A DNA stretch of 64,000 nucleotides, taken from contig NZ_JAAEEH010000004.1 in assembly GCF_010179735.1 (NCBI RefSeq), forward strand, positions 46,160 through 110,159. The letters run 5' to 3'. The stretch comes from Anaerotalea alkaliphila (lineage in GTDB: Bacteria; Bacillota; Clostridia; Lachnospirales; Vallitaleaceae). This document shows, piece after piece, positions 25,197 to 33,250 of the stretch. The notes below the pieces were generated by a model. That model was not told the origin of the DNA, made no database searches, and saw only the letters and a list, made by a program, of their open reading frames with translations. How positions within the stretch are numbered: the first letter of the stretch is position 1; the number at the start of each line of letters is the position of its first letter. Made by a program: the position numbers and the translations under genes.

Positions 25197-25845
25197 GCGT
25201 TTGGAGCATTCCCTGCTGGTTGTGGAAGTGAAGCGCGGGCACGGAAGCCACATACTGAACGTCGCCAGGGAGAGCGGCATCAGCGGAGGCACTGTCCTGC
25301 TGGGCCAGTGCAGCGTCAGCAACAGCCTCCTCCAGCTTCTGGAATGTTGCTACACCGCCACGGAAATCGTCCTGATGGTGGCGGAGACCCACGTGGCCTT
25401 CCACGCCCTGGAGAAGCTGGACGAAGTATTCCATTTCCGGAAACGGGGGCAAGGCATCGCCTTCACCCTCCCCGTCCGGGAACTTCTGGGCACCACGACC
25501 TGCAACTATGCGATTTCAGACAACTACGGAAACGGAGGCGGCAAAATGCATCAGGTGATTTTCACGGTGGTCGACAAGGGAAAGGCGGAAACCGTCATCG
25601 ACGCCGCCACGGAAGCGGGCTCCAAAGGGGGCACCATCCTCAATGCCCGGGGTTCCGGCATCCATGAGACCAGCAAGCTTTTTTCCATGGCCATCGAGCC
25701 GGAGAAGGAAATGGTCATGATCCTTTCGGAAACCTCCCAAACGGAGGCGATCGTCCAGTCCATCCGGGACCGGCTGGAAATCGACAAACCAGGCAACGGA
25801 ATCCTTTTCATCTTGGACACGGAAAGGAATTACGGCCTGCCTTGA
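25180..25845 (+). CDS. Tandem P-II-like signalling protein
   Basis: A 221-residue protein of two P-II-like ferredoxin-fold domains in tandem (about residues 8-105 and 123-217). Each begins with a beta strand (HSLLVVEVKRG; MHQVIFTVVDKG), then a helix and the GISGGTVL or GSKGGTIL turn that matches the P-II core, and ends in GIAFTLPV or GILFILDTE. The classical T-loop uridylylation tyrosine is not evident. Translationally coupled to the DUF1538 protein, it is likely its regulator, as P-II-like proteins regulate AmtB or SbtA; this is inference. A strong terminator follows. Confidence 0.78.
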   Translation: MEQKTERLEHSLLVVEVKRGHGSHILNVARESGISGGTVLLGQCSVSNSLLQLLECCYTATEIVLMVAETHVAFHALEKLDEVFHFRKRGQGIAFTLPVRELLGTTTCNYAISDNYGNGGGKMHQVIFTVVDKGKAETVIDAATEAGSKGGTILNARGSGIHETSKLFSMAIEPEKEMVMILSETSQTEAIVQSIRDRLEIDKPGNGILFILDTERNYGLP

Positions 25846-25860
25846 GGCGATTTCAAAGCA

Positions 25861-25910
25861 GAAAAGGAGGCGTTAGGGGAACCGTCCAGTTCCCCTTGCG
25901 CCTCCTTTTC
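25861..25910. terminator. Bidirectional terminator
   Basis: GAAAAGGAGGCG and CGCCTCCTTTTC form a perfect 12-bp outer stem and AGGGGAAC/GTTCCCCT an inner stem, between the convergent P-II-like and kinase genes. Confidence 0.85.
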
Positions 25911-26490
25911 AATTCCGCTCCGTGCCGTCGATGACCAGGTCGCAACCGGCCGGTATGTCCATGGCCCGGAAGTATGCGTCCTCCATGGGTATCCATTCCT
26001 CCCGGAACCGCCGGCCCAGCACCGGGCCGCTCCGGGCGAGGATCCTTTCCATCTGGACGTCCTTCGGCACCTGCAGGAAGACCTTCAAGTCATAGGGTTG
26101 TCCCAGGGCAGGATGCATGCTGTAGCAGCCCTCCACGATGTTCAGCGCCTTGGGACGGACAAGGACTTCCCCGCCGAACGCCATGGTCCGGCAGTCGAAT
26201 ATCCTGTAGCGGAAGGGTTTGCCCGTCTCCAGACCTCCCAGCACCTCCGCCAGGAAGCGCTCATGGTCCACGTTCCCTCCCGGCTGTCCCAGGCGCTCCC
26301 GGGTCCTCTGGAAAGGTTGCAGGAAGAAGTCGTCCATGTGGAAGACGTTGCAGTCGTAGACGACACCCAGCATTCCCGCAAGGCTGCTCTTCCCGGCGCC
26401 GCTGTTGCCGTCGATGGCCACCAGGACCCGCTCCCTACCGGCAAAGAGCCCGTCGATCCGCGCAAGCAATTCCCCATACCAGGAGCCCAT
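25909..26490 (-). CDS. P-loop nucleoside/vitamin kinase (uridine-kinase-like)
   Basis: A 193-residue kinase with Walker A GNSGAGKS (residues 28-35) and the uridine/pantothenate-kinase-like MDDFFLQPFQRTRERLGQPGGNVDHERF block, whose acidic residues and arginines bind substrate and phosphate. LVIDGTE at the C-terminus is typical of uridine-kinase-like proteins. It starts directly after the stop of the ECF S-component gene (TAG then ATG), so the pair may take up and trap a nucleoside or vitamin by phosphorylation. The substrate cannot be named from sequence. Confidence 0.8.
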   Translation of the reverse strand: MGSWYGELLARIDGLFAGRERVLVAIDGNSGAGKSSLAGMLGVVYDCNVFHMDDFFLQPFQRTRERLGQPGGNVDHERFLAEVLGGLETGKPFRYRIFDCRTMAFGGEVLVRPKALNIVEGCYSMHPALGQPYDLKVFLQVPKDVQMERILARSGPVLGRRFREEWIPMEDAYFRAMDIPAGCDLVIDGTERN

Positions 26491-27027
26491 CTACAGGAGC
26501 CCTTTCCCGCCCGGAACCTTTTGCAGGGCCAGGACCAGGACGGGGATCAGCAGAAGCTGGATTGCGATGCCCGGCAGGGCGTTCAGGAACGCTCCGGCCA
26601 GGAACAACTGCCAGGTGAAGGGGGCTCCGGCCAATCCCAACAGGAACAGGCTGGCGCCCCCCCAGACAATCCGGCCTCCCAGCATGGCCAGGAGCAGTGT
26701 CCCATAGACATAACCCGGTCTTTTCGGGAAGATCCGGTACAGGATGCCCGTCGCCCCACCGTAAGCCGCCAGCTCGAAAGCCATGGCCGCGGCCATGGGG
26801 AAGAGGGGCGGCATGCCGAACAGCAGGCTCCGGAACAGGGGGGTGATGAATCCCACCGCCAGTCCGTAGGGCCATCCGCAGACGAAACCGCAGAGCAGCA
26901 CGGGGATGTGCATGGGCAGCAGCCTGTTGCCCAGCGCCGGCACCTGCCCCGTCAGGAAGGGCAGCACCAGGCCCAGGGCCAGGAACAGTCCCGCCAGGAC
27001 CAGTTTTTTCGTTGCTGTTTTCGCCAT
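26491..27027 (-). CDS. ECF-type transporter substrate-binding (S) component
   Basis: A 178-residue hydrophobic protein with about five to six membrane helices. The LPMHIPVLLCGFVCGWPYG and FITPLFRSLLFG segments are typical of a group of ECF S components; the N-terminal MAKTATKKLVLAGLFLALG fits the A-component interaction region. The ATG at 27027 follows GGAGGAACC. ECF ATPases are not encoded nearby, so it probably uses a shared energising module. It lies 15 nt after the mscS-type gene and abuts the kinase gene. Confidence 0.8.
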   Translation of the reverse strand: MAKTATKKLVLAGLFLALGLVLPFLTGQVPALGNRLLPMHIPVLLCGFVCGWPYGLAVGFITPLFRSLLFGMPPLFPMAAAMAFELAAYGGATGILYRIFPKRPGYVYGTLLLAMLGGRIVWGGASLFLLGLAGAPFTWQLFLAGAFLNALPGIAIQLLLIPVLVLALQKVPGGKGLL

Positions 27028-27042
27028 GGGTGGTTCCTCCAT

Positions 27043-27846
27043 CTATTTCTGTCGCACATGCACGTCCATTTGGGGATAGGGTATGGGAATCCTCTCCTCA
27101 TCGAAGCGCCTCTTCACGGTTTCCATAAGGTCAAAGTGGACGGTCCAGTAATCGGAAGCCTTGGTCCAGGCCCGGACCGTAAAGAATACTGCGCTGTCCC
27201 CGTGTTCGGACATGCGCACGAAAGGTTCCGGGTTCTCCAGCACCAGGGGATGCGCCTCCACAATCCCCCGCAGGACCGCAGCCACCTGGTCCCCGTCCGA
27301 CTCGTAGCCCACACCGAACTTGAAGTCCACCCGCCGGTTCTCCATCACCGAATAGTTGACGATGCTGGAATTGGCCAGGGTTCCGTTAGGGATGTAGATG
27401 ACCTTGTTGTCCGGGGTCACCAGGTCCGTGAACAGGATCTGGATGGACTGGACGGTCCCGCTGTGTCCACCGGCTTCCACATAGTCCCCTACCTTGAAGG
27501 GACGCAGGGTAAGCAGCAAAACACCTCCGGCAAAATTGGACAGGGATCCCTGGAAGGCCAAGCCGATGGCAAAACCGGCGGCGGCGATAACCGCCGCAAA
27601 GGAAGTGGTGTCCACACCCAGGATCCGGATGATGGTCACCACCAGCAGGATCTTCAGCAATGCGTTCACCACCGAAACCAGGAACGGCTTCAGGGTGGCG
27701 TCCAACGCCAAACGCTCCATGGAAGCGGCCAGCCTGTGGGTGATCCAGCGGATGGTCAGCCAGCCCGCAACCAGCACCAAGAGGGCCAAGGCGATGCTTT
27801 GCACCACAGGAGTGACCCATGCGATCATTCCATTGATATCATTCAT
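27043..27846 (-). CDS. Small-conductance mechanosensitive ion channel (MscS family)
   Basis: A 267-residue channel that releases solutes on hypo-osmotic shock. Three N-terminal hydrophobic segments are seen; the pore-lining TM3 is in AAVIAAAGFAIGLAFQGSLSNFAGG, followed by the MscS beta-domain block LRPFKVGDYVEAGGHSGTVQSI and IPNGTLANSSIVNYS. The start ATG at 27846 follows TGGAGGAG. Short minimal MscS length, without extra domains. It heads the S-component/kinase transcript and has a plausible promoter. Confidence 0.93.
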   Translation of the reverse strand: MNDINGMIAWVTPVVQSIALALLVLVAGWLTIRWITHRLAASMERLALDATLKPFLVSVVNALLKILLVVTIIRILGVDTTSFAAVIAAAGFAIGLAFQGSLSNFAGGVLLLTLRPFKVGDYVEAGGHSGTVQSIQILFTDLVTPDNKVIYIPNGTLANSSIVNYSVMENRRVDFKFGVGYESDGDQVAAVLRGIVEAHPLVLENPEPFVRMSEHGDSAVFFTVRAWTKASDYWTVHFDLMETVKRRFDEERIPIPYPQMDVHVRQK

Positions 27847-27886
27847 TGACGTTTCTCCTCCATTTCTTTTGATGGTTCCACACTGT

Positions 27887-27915
27887 ATGGTACCACCAAT
27901 CGGAGGAAATGGCAA
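27887..27915 (-). promoter_or_regulatory. Promoter of the mscS/ECF/kinase operon
   Basis: On the minus strand TTGCCA (27910-27915), 17-nt spacer and TACCAT (27887-27892), about 40 nt upstream of the mscS-type start. Confidence 0.5.
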
Positions 27916-27935
27916 CCTGGAGGGGCAGGTTGCGG

Positions 27936-29369
27936 TCAAATGGTTTTTCCATACCAGCGGCAGTACTCCCCGAAACGTTCCCCATACAATTCCCCCCGAT
28001 CCCGCCGAGGTTCCACCACCCGCAGCCCCGACCAGTCCGAGGCGAACTCCTTCACTTCCTCCAGCCCCCCTGCGGCATGCAGGGCCAGGGCCGCGGCTCC
28101 CAGGACGGAGGCCTGGCTGGTGTCGGAGCAATGCAGCGGCCTTTGGAAGATGTCCGCCGCCATCTGGGTCCATTGGGGGGAATGGAGGATGCCTCCGGAG
28201 AGGACCAGTGCCCTGGGTTCCCCCGACGCCTCCAGCAAGGCCTGGAACCCTTGGAGGAGGTTGAACAGGATCCCTTCCCGAAGGACCGTGTAGAGTCCCG
28301 CCGCATCCTCCGTCCCCTCCAGACCCACGAAGCCTCCCCTGCGCCCGTCGTTCCATCCGGGGCTCCGCTCCCCGAACAGGAAGGGCAAGAAAACCGCCCC
28401 CGGTCCGACAGGGGCTTCCAAGGACACCCCACCCCTTTCCAGTTCCGGATAGCCCCACTTTCCTCCCAGCACCTTCTCCTTGAACCAGCGGACGCAGTTG
28501 CCCGCCCCCGAGGTGGCGGCTCCAGCCACCCAGTCCTCCACCCCCGCGTAGCACCAGGTCTGCCTCTTATCCGTGAGCGCCGGCGCCTCCTTGGTCAGTC
28601 GTAGGGCGCCGCTGGTTCCCACGGAGAAGGTCATCCGCCCCGGCAGGGAGGCCCCGTCCCCCACCTGGTTCAGGGCCCCGTCCGGATGGGAGGGCACCAC
28701 GGGGATTCCCGGGGCGATCCCCAGGAGGGCCGCCCCTTTGGAGGTCAGGGGCCTTACATCCCTATAGCTTCCCAGCAAGCCCAGCTGCTCCACGCGGATT
28801 CCCAGCAGGTCCAGCACCTGGGGGTCGTAGTTCCTGTCCTCCAGATGCAGCCACCCGGATCCCGACGCCGTGCTGACGGATTCCATGAACTCCCCGGTCA
28901 GCCGCTGGAAGAGGCAGGCGCCCTGGCTGGCGATCCGTTTGCCCTTCAAGGGGACCCCCCGCTCCTTCATGTCCAGCAGCACCTGCCTGGGGTAGGAGGC
29001 ATGGACCATGCATCCGGTCCGCCTGTAGAGTTCTTCCGCCAGGCCTTCCTGCAGACGCAGGTTCCGGCAACTCCCTGCCGCCCCCCGGTAGGCCCAGGTG
29101 TAGGTCCTTCCCTGGGGACGCATCCTGTCGTCCAGGAGGACCACGCTATGCCAGATTCCTCCCAGGGCTACAGCCTGGATGTCCCTCCCCCGGGCTACCC
29201 TGCGCCCCACCTCCAGGGCCGCCCGGAGGACCGCCTCCGTGTCCTGGGCCCCCTCCCGGTCCACCTCCGGTCCGAAGGTCTCCATGGCCATGTCCAGGAT
29301 CCCCTTCTCCCGGTCCACCAGCACCGCCTTCGCGGCGCTGGTGCTTGTCTCCATTGCCAGTACGAGCAC
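27936..29369 (-). CDS. FGGY-family carbohydrate kinase
   Basis: A 477-residue two-domain sugar kinase of the FGGY/gluconokinase-like group. The N-terminal phosphate-binding segment is LAMETSTSAAKAVLVD; GTSGALRLT and VLSGGILHSPQWTQMAADIFQRP mark the ATP-binding C-terminal domain; HPDGALNQVGDG lies at the expected catalytic aspartate. I use the GTG at 29369, 7-8 nt after AGAAGGGGG; a GTG three codons earlier is the alternative. It is the last gene after a MFS transporter and an FAH-family enzyme, suggesting uptake and catabolism of a sugar or sugar acid. The substrate is unknown. Confidence 0.85.
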   Translation of the reverse strand: MLVLAMETSTSAAKAVLVDREKGILDMAMETFGPEVDREGAQDTEAVLRAALEVGRRVARGRDIQAVALGGIWHSVVLLDDRMRPQGRTYTWAYRGAAGSCRNLRLQEGLAEELYRRTGCMVHASYPRQVLLDMKERGVPLKGKRIASQGACLFQRLTGEFMESVSTASGSGWLHLEDRNYDPQVLDLLGIRVEQLGLLGSYRDVRPLTSKGAALLGIAPGIPVVPSHPDGALNQVGDGASLPGRMTFSVGTSGALRLTKEAPALTDKRQTWCYAGVEDWVAGAATSGAGNCVRWFKEKVLGGKWGYPELERGGVSLEAPVGPGAVFLPFLFGERSPGWNDGRRGGFVGLEGTEDAAGLYTVLREGILFNLLQGFQALLEASGEPRALVLSGGILHSPQWTQMAADIFQRPLHCSDTSQASVLGAAALALHAAGGLEEVKEFASDWSGLRVVEPRRDRGELYGERFGEYCRWYGKTI

Positions 29370-29448
29370 GCTTTGCACCCCCTTCTCTTCCCAAAATGAA
29401 GGGAAAGGACAGCCCATTCCCGCTCTCCGGCAGACTGTCCTTCCAAAA

Positions 29449-30285
29449 TCATTCGTCCCTTTTCACCTTTTGGCGCTGGACACCCATGCCCTGGATGCCC
29501 AACTCCACCACATCCCCCTCCCTGAGGTGGCGGGGCGGTTTCATCCCCATCCCCACCCCGGAAGGGGTTCCCGTGGAGATCAGGTCTCCCGGCTGGAGGG
29601 TCAGCACCTGGCTGAGTCTGGAAACCAGCTCCGCCACGGAGAAGATCATGTCCTGGGTGTTGGAGTCCTGTACCCTCTCCCCGTTCAGTTCCAGCCAAAG
29701 CCCCAGGTCCTGGGGGTCGGGCACCTCGTCCGCCGTGACGAACCAGGGGCCCACAGGACCGAAGCTGTCGTGGGACTTGCCCCGGATCCATTGTCCCGTC
29801 TCCATCTGGAGGTCCCGCTCGCTCACATCGTTGACCACGCAATAGCCCGCCACATGGGCAAGGGCCTCTTCCACCCCGACCCTCTTCGCCCTCCTGCCGA
29901 TGACCACCCCAAGCTCCACTTCCCAGTCTGTCCTTAGGGATCCCGGAGGGAGCAGGATGGGGTCTTGGGGGCCGCTGATGGCGCCCGTGGCCTTCATGAA
30001 CAGCACCGGCTCCTTGGGAAGGGCCATGCCCGTCTCTTCCGCGTGTTTCCTGTAGTTCAATCCGATGCACAGGAAATTCCCGATGCCGTTGAAGCAGGGT
30101 CCCAGGCGTACGCCTTCCGGCGCCAGGGGCAGGGTCTCCAGATCCAGCGTCCTGAGCCGGTCCAGGTCCCCCAGCAGCTCCCTGTCCACATCCCCCACCA
30201 CCAGGGAGAGGTCCCTGATCCGGCCCTCCCCGTCCAGGATTCCTGGTTTTTCTTTTCCTTCCTCACCAAAACGGACCAATTTCAT
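29449..30285 (-). CDS. Fumarylacetoacetate hydrolase (FAH) family protein
   Basis: A 278-residue enzyme of the FAH superfamily, which includes hydrolases, hydratases and decarboxylases acting on 2-oxo acids, including 2-keto-3-deoxy sugar acids. Metal-binding signatures are GLNYRKHAEETG, DWEVELGVVIG and the catalytic-loop pattern VAGYCVVNDVSERDLQ; DLISTGTPSGVGMGM is the family's C-terminal block. It lies 22 nt after the MFS transporter gene and 79 nt before the FGGY kinase, so it may handle an intermediate of the same pathway. Confidence 0.88.
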   Translation of the reverse strand: MKLVRFGEEGKEKPGILDGEGRIRDLSLVVGDVDRELLGDLDRLRTLDLETLPLAPEGVRLGPCFNGIGNFLCIGLNYRKHAEETGMALPKEPVLFMKATGAISGPQDPILLPPGSLRTDWEVELGVVIGRRAKRVGVEEALAHVAGYCVVNDVSERDLQMETGQWIRGKSHDSFGPVGPWFVTADEVPDPQDLGLWLELNGERVQDSNTQDMIFSVAELVSRLSQVLTLQPGDLISTGTPSGVGMGMKPPRHLREGDVVELGIQGMGVQRQKVKRDE

Positions 30286-30307
30286 CTATTCCTGCTCCTT
30301 TCATTTT

Positions 30308-31534
30308 TCATTCCGATTCCCGTACGGCCTTGCCGCCGGTCTTTATAACATCATTCCCCTCTGCGGGCAGCAGCCGGTTCACTGTTGCGAAAAACAGCAG
30401 GAAGGCCACCGGAACAAACACTACGGACATGCCCGGGCGGATTCCCCGGTCCTCCGCCACGATTCCCACCAGGGCCGGCAACAGCACGGCCCCGAAGCTG
30501 GTGATGGTCACGAAGACCCCCATGGCCATGGGATACCGCTTCAGGATCCGGCCGGCGTTGGCCACCGTGGTGGGGAACATCCCGGCCATGCACATTCCCA
30601 AGCCGATGGTGCTGGCCAGCATGGGCAGCAGGCTCCTGCTCAGGATCAGGCTTGTGAAGAAAATGCCGATTCCCAGGCTGGATCCCAGGATCAGGCTCCT
30701 GGGGGACCGGCTTCCGGACAGGTAGGCCGTCAGCAGCCTTCCCAGAAGGATGACCGACCAGAGCACGGAGGTCAGGACCTGGGCCTGCTGGTTCCCCATG
30801 GTCCCCGAGTCGATGAAGTAGGTCACCAGCCAGCCCATCACCGTAGCCTCCACCCCAAGGTAGAAGAACATGATGCCTGCCGTGATCCAGAACAGGCGCT
30901 CCCTGAAGAACCCCAGCGCCCCTCCACTTTCCATGCCGGCCTTTCCCCGCCGGTTGTCCAGCTTCATGAACAGGGAGGTGGCCATGGAAACCAGGATCAG
31001 GACCAGCACCACCAGCACCGCCCCCTTCCAGCCTCCGCCGCCCCTTCCCGTGAATCCCAGGACCAGGAACGGCGAGAGCAGGGCTCCCACCGCGAAGGCC
31101 CCATGGAGCAGGTTCAGGGGCCCTGCATGCCCTTCCGCGAGGTTGTTGATGATGGAGTTGTTGTAGTTGGTCACACCACCCCGCCCGAAGCCGGTGAACA
31201 GCAGGGCCGCCACCAGCCAGAGGGGGTTCCCTTGCAGGACCGTCATGGCGAAGCCCAGGAAGGCGAATCCGTTCAGGAACAGCAGGGAATTCTTCATCCC
31301 CAGATACGCCGGCAGGAAACTGGCCACCAGGACCGCCGCCATGTTCCCCACGGAATGGGCGGAAATCATCATCCCCCCCACCTGGTAGCCGAGCCCGTAC
31401 TCCTCCTTCATCATGGGGAGGATGGACCCGATCATGATGGTGAAGAGTCCCTGGATGAAATACATGAAGAACAGGTTGCCGACGATGTAGCCTTGGTCCC
31501 TGTCCAGGCTGGAAAAAAAGGTGGATCTTCCCAT
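30308..31534 (-). CDS. Major facilitator superfamily transporter
   Basis: A 408-residue membrane protein with about twelve hydrophobic segments. The ATG at 31534 follows AAAAGGAGAGGC and starts MGRSTFFSSLDRDQGYIVGNL, a typical cytosolic N-terminus. Loops rich in Gly/Arg (TGFGRGGVTNYNN, FTGRGGGGWKG) separate the helices. It is the first gene of an operon with the FAH enzyme and FGGY kinase, so a sugar or sugar acid is the likely substrate, by context only. Confidence 0.85.
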   Translation of the reverse strand: MGRSTFFSSLDRDQGYIVGNLFFMYFIQGLFTIMIGSILPMMKEEYGLGYQVGGMMISAHSVGNMAAVLVASFLPAYLGMKNSLLFLNGFAFLGFAMTVLQGNPLWLVAALLFTGFGRGGVTNYNNSIINNLAEGHAGPLNLLHGAFAVGALLSPFLVLGFTGRGGGGWKGAVLVVLVLILVSMATSLFMKLDNRRGKAGMESGGALGFFRERLFWITAGIMFFYLGVEATVMGWLVTYFIDSGTMGNQQAQVLTSVLWSVILLGRLLTAYLSGSRSPRSLILGSSLGIGIFFTSLILSRSLLPMLASTIGLGMCMAGMFPTTVANAGRILKRYPMAMGVFVTITSFGAVLLPALVGIVAEDRGIRPGMSVVFVPVAFLLFFATVNRLLPAEGNDVIKTGGKAVRESE

Positions 31535-31674
31535 GCATGCCTCTCCTTTTGCTTGTCTCGGGCGCCGGCCCCAATGCCCGCGCTCCTGCCTATACCATAC
31601 CACACTCAAACGGAATTTTCATCCCGTTTTTCCCTTGGATTTCCGACTCGTCCGGAGTTCTCCCCCCAGGGGGA

Positions 31675-31703
31675 TTGTCATTTCCTCGGGAAGGTGGTAC
31701 GAT
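31675..31703 (+). promoter_or_regulatory. Promoter of the K+ channel gene
   Basis: TTGTCA (31675-31680), 17-nt spacer and TACGAT (31698-31703), about 54 nt upstream of the TTG start. Confidence 0.55.
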
Positions 31704-31756
31704 TGATTCAAGCACTCCAAGTCCTTTGCGGTGCTTGCGGGAAGGAGGGGAACCTT

Positions 31757-32569
31757 TTGGACAAACGGACCATCCCTTGGCAGGTACAGGCCGACCGGAT
31801 CATCAACGAATCCGACACGCTTCCGGGGCGCATTTTCGACATCCTCATGATGGGCACCATCCTCTGCAACAGCCTGCTGATCATGGCCGACAGCGTGGAA
31901 GCCTTCCACCGGGCCTACGCATCGGCGATCGATGTGCTGCAGTGGGTTTTCGTCCTGGTCTTCACCGCGGAGTATCTCCTCCGGATCCTGGTGGTCCGGA
32001 ACAGGCTCCGTTACATGACCAGCTTCTTCGGCATCATCGACTTTCTGGCCATCGTCCCCGCCTACCTCAGCCTTTTCCTGCCCGGCGTCCGTCTCCTTTC
32101 GATCATCCGGACCTTCCGCCTGTTGCGCCTCTTCAGCATCTTCAAGCTGGGACGCTATGTGGATGAGTCGGGGAACCTGCTGAAGGCCTTGCGGGCCAGC
32201 CGTCCCAAAATCACGGTCTTCCTGTTCACCATCCTCTTCATCATCATCTTCGTGGGCGCCATGATGTGCATTGTGGAGGGTCCCGACCGGGGATTCGCGA
32301 ACATCCCCGAATCCATGTACTGGGCCATCGTAACGGTCTCCACCGTCGGCTACGGGGACATCTCCCCCCAGACCCCCCTGGGCAAGGTCATCGCAAGCCT
32401 GCTGATGATCGTGGGCTATGGGATCATCGCCGTCCCCACGGGCATCATCACCAGCGAGCTGGCCCAGGTGGGCAGGAATCCCTCCGCGCCCGGCACCTGC
32501 CCCCATTGCGGCAGCCGGCACCAGCGCAGGGACGCCCTCTACTGCTGGCATTGCGGGGAACGCCTGTGA
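31757..32569 (+). CDS. Voltage-gated-type potassium channel with C-terminal zinc ribbon
   Basis: A 270-residue ion-channel subunit with six transmembrane segments. S4 carries regularly spaced arginines (VRLLSIIRTFRLLRLFSIFK, about 111-130); the pore loop has the selectivity filter TVGYGD at 196-201. After S6 a short linker leads to a zinc ribbon, Cys248-x2-Cys251 and Cys263-x2-Cys266. The TTG at 31757 is chosen because GGAAGGAGGGG lies 7 nt upstream and the protein then starts MDKRTIPWQVQADRI; no nearby ATG has such a site. Monocistronic and divergent from the MFS operon. The role of the zinc ribbon is unknown. Confidence 0.88.
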   Translation: MDKRTIPWQVQADRIINESDTLPGRIFDILMMGTILCNSLLIMADSVEAFHRAYASAIDVLQWVFVLVFTAEYLLRILVVRNRLRYMTSFFGIIDFLAIVPAYLSLFLPGVRLLSIIRTFRLLRLFSIFKLGRYVDESGNLLKALRASRPKITVFLFTILFIIIFVGAMMCIVEGPDRGFANIPESMYWAIVTVSTVGYGDISPQTPLGKVIASLLMIVGYGIIAVPTGIITSELAQVGRNPSAPGTCPHCGSRHQRRDALYCWHCGERL

Positions 32570-32580
32570 CGGCTCCACCA

Positions 32581-32626
32581 GGAACGCAGAAGGGGCGCAC
32601 TTTCGTGCGCCCCTTCTGCGTTCCTC
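32581..32626. terminator. Perfect 21-bp stem-loop between convergent genes
   Basis: AGGAACGCAGAAGGGGCGCAC and its complement enclose a TTTC loop. No long T run follows, but position between the convergent K+ channel and DUF2680 genes fits a terminator. Confidence 0.7.
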
Positions 32627-32647
32627 TTGCTTCCAACCGGTTTTCGA

Positions 32648-33139
32648 TTACAATCCTTGACCGAACCGCATTCCCTGTCCAGGACCGTTTCCTGCGCCTC
32701 TTCCTCCGCCTTGTCCTTGCCCGTCTCCGAACCGGTTGCCGGCACCCATGCCGCCTCCCTTGCCGAAGCCGATGCCCAGCCTTTCCTCTCCACGGTTCAG
32801 GCCGGTGCCGTCACAGGTAGCCAGGTTCTCTTCCAGCCGTTCCCGGATGGTGTCCGCCTCTTCCTGGGTCAGTCTGCCTTCTTCCACCCGCTGCTCCAGG
32901 ACCGCCTGCTTCCGGGCCAGCATGTCCGCCTTGAATTCATCCAACACCCCTTCCTCCGCCGCGATGGCGCCGAAGGTGGAGTCCCCTTTCGCTTCATAGA
33001 GGGATTCGACGGATTGTCCCGTCAGTTCCGACAGCTTCTCCGCCGGTGTCGCCAATTCAGCCGCATACACGCCGATGCCTGTTCCTGCCACCAATACCGC
33101 TGCGCTCAGGGCGGCCACGAATTTTCCTGTTCTTTTCAT
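32648..33139 (-). CDS. Secreted DUF2680-like small protein with Gly-rich tail
   Basis: A 163-residue exported protein. The N-terminal signal peptide MKRTGKFVAALSAAVLVAGTGIGVYA ends at a likely AxA-type cleavage site. The middle (residues about 30-110) is helical and charged, with KLSELTGQSVESLYEAK and EEGRLTQEEADTIRERLEEN, the pattern of DUF2680 proteins. The last 45 residues are Gly/Gln/Arg-rich low-complexity sequence. The ATG at 33139 lies 9 nt after AAAGGAG, favoured over an ATG three codons upstream that overlaps the site. Function unknown; it precedes no obvious partner. Confidence 0.72.
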   Translation of the reverse strand: MKRTGKFVAALSAAVLVAGTGIGVYAAELATPAEKLSELTGQSVESLYEAKGDSTFGAIAAEEGVLDEFKADMLARKQAVLEQRVEEGRLTQEEADTIRERLEENLATCDGTGLNRGEERLGIGFGKGGGMGAGNRFGDGQGQGGGRGAGNGPGQGMRFGQGL

Positions 33140-33250
33140 GTCTTCCATCTCCTTTGTACTGTGTTTTGGGAAGGCCTTATTGCCTTTCCTTGATTACAGT
33201 ATAGGACAGGAATGTGAGAAAGTTATGAGGAAATCATGTGGATTTCCTGT

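Noticed and set aside
27847..28554. N-terminal extension of the MscS protein to 503 residues
   Set aside because: The added part is antisense to the FGGY kinase region in another frame and Gly/Arg-rich; the ATG at 27846 has a good ribosome binding site and gives a complete channel.
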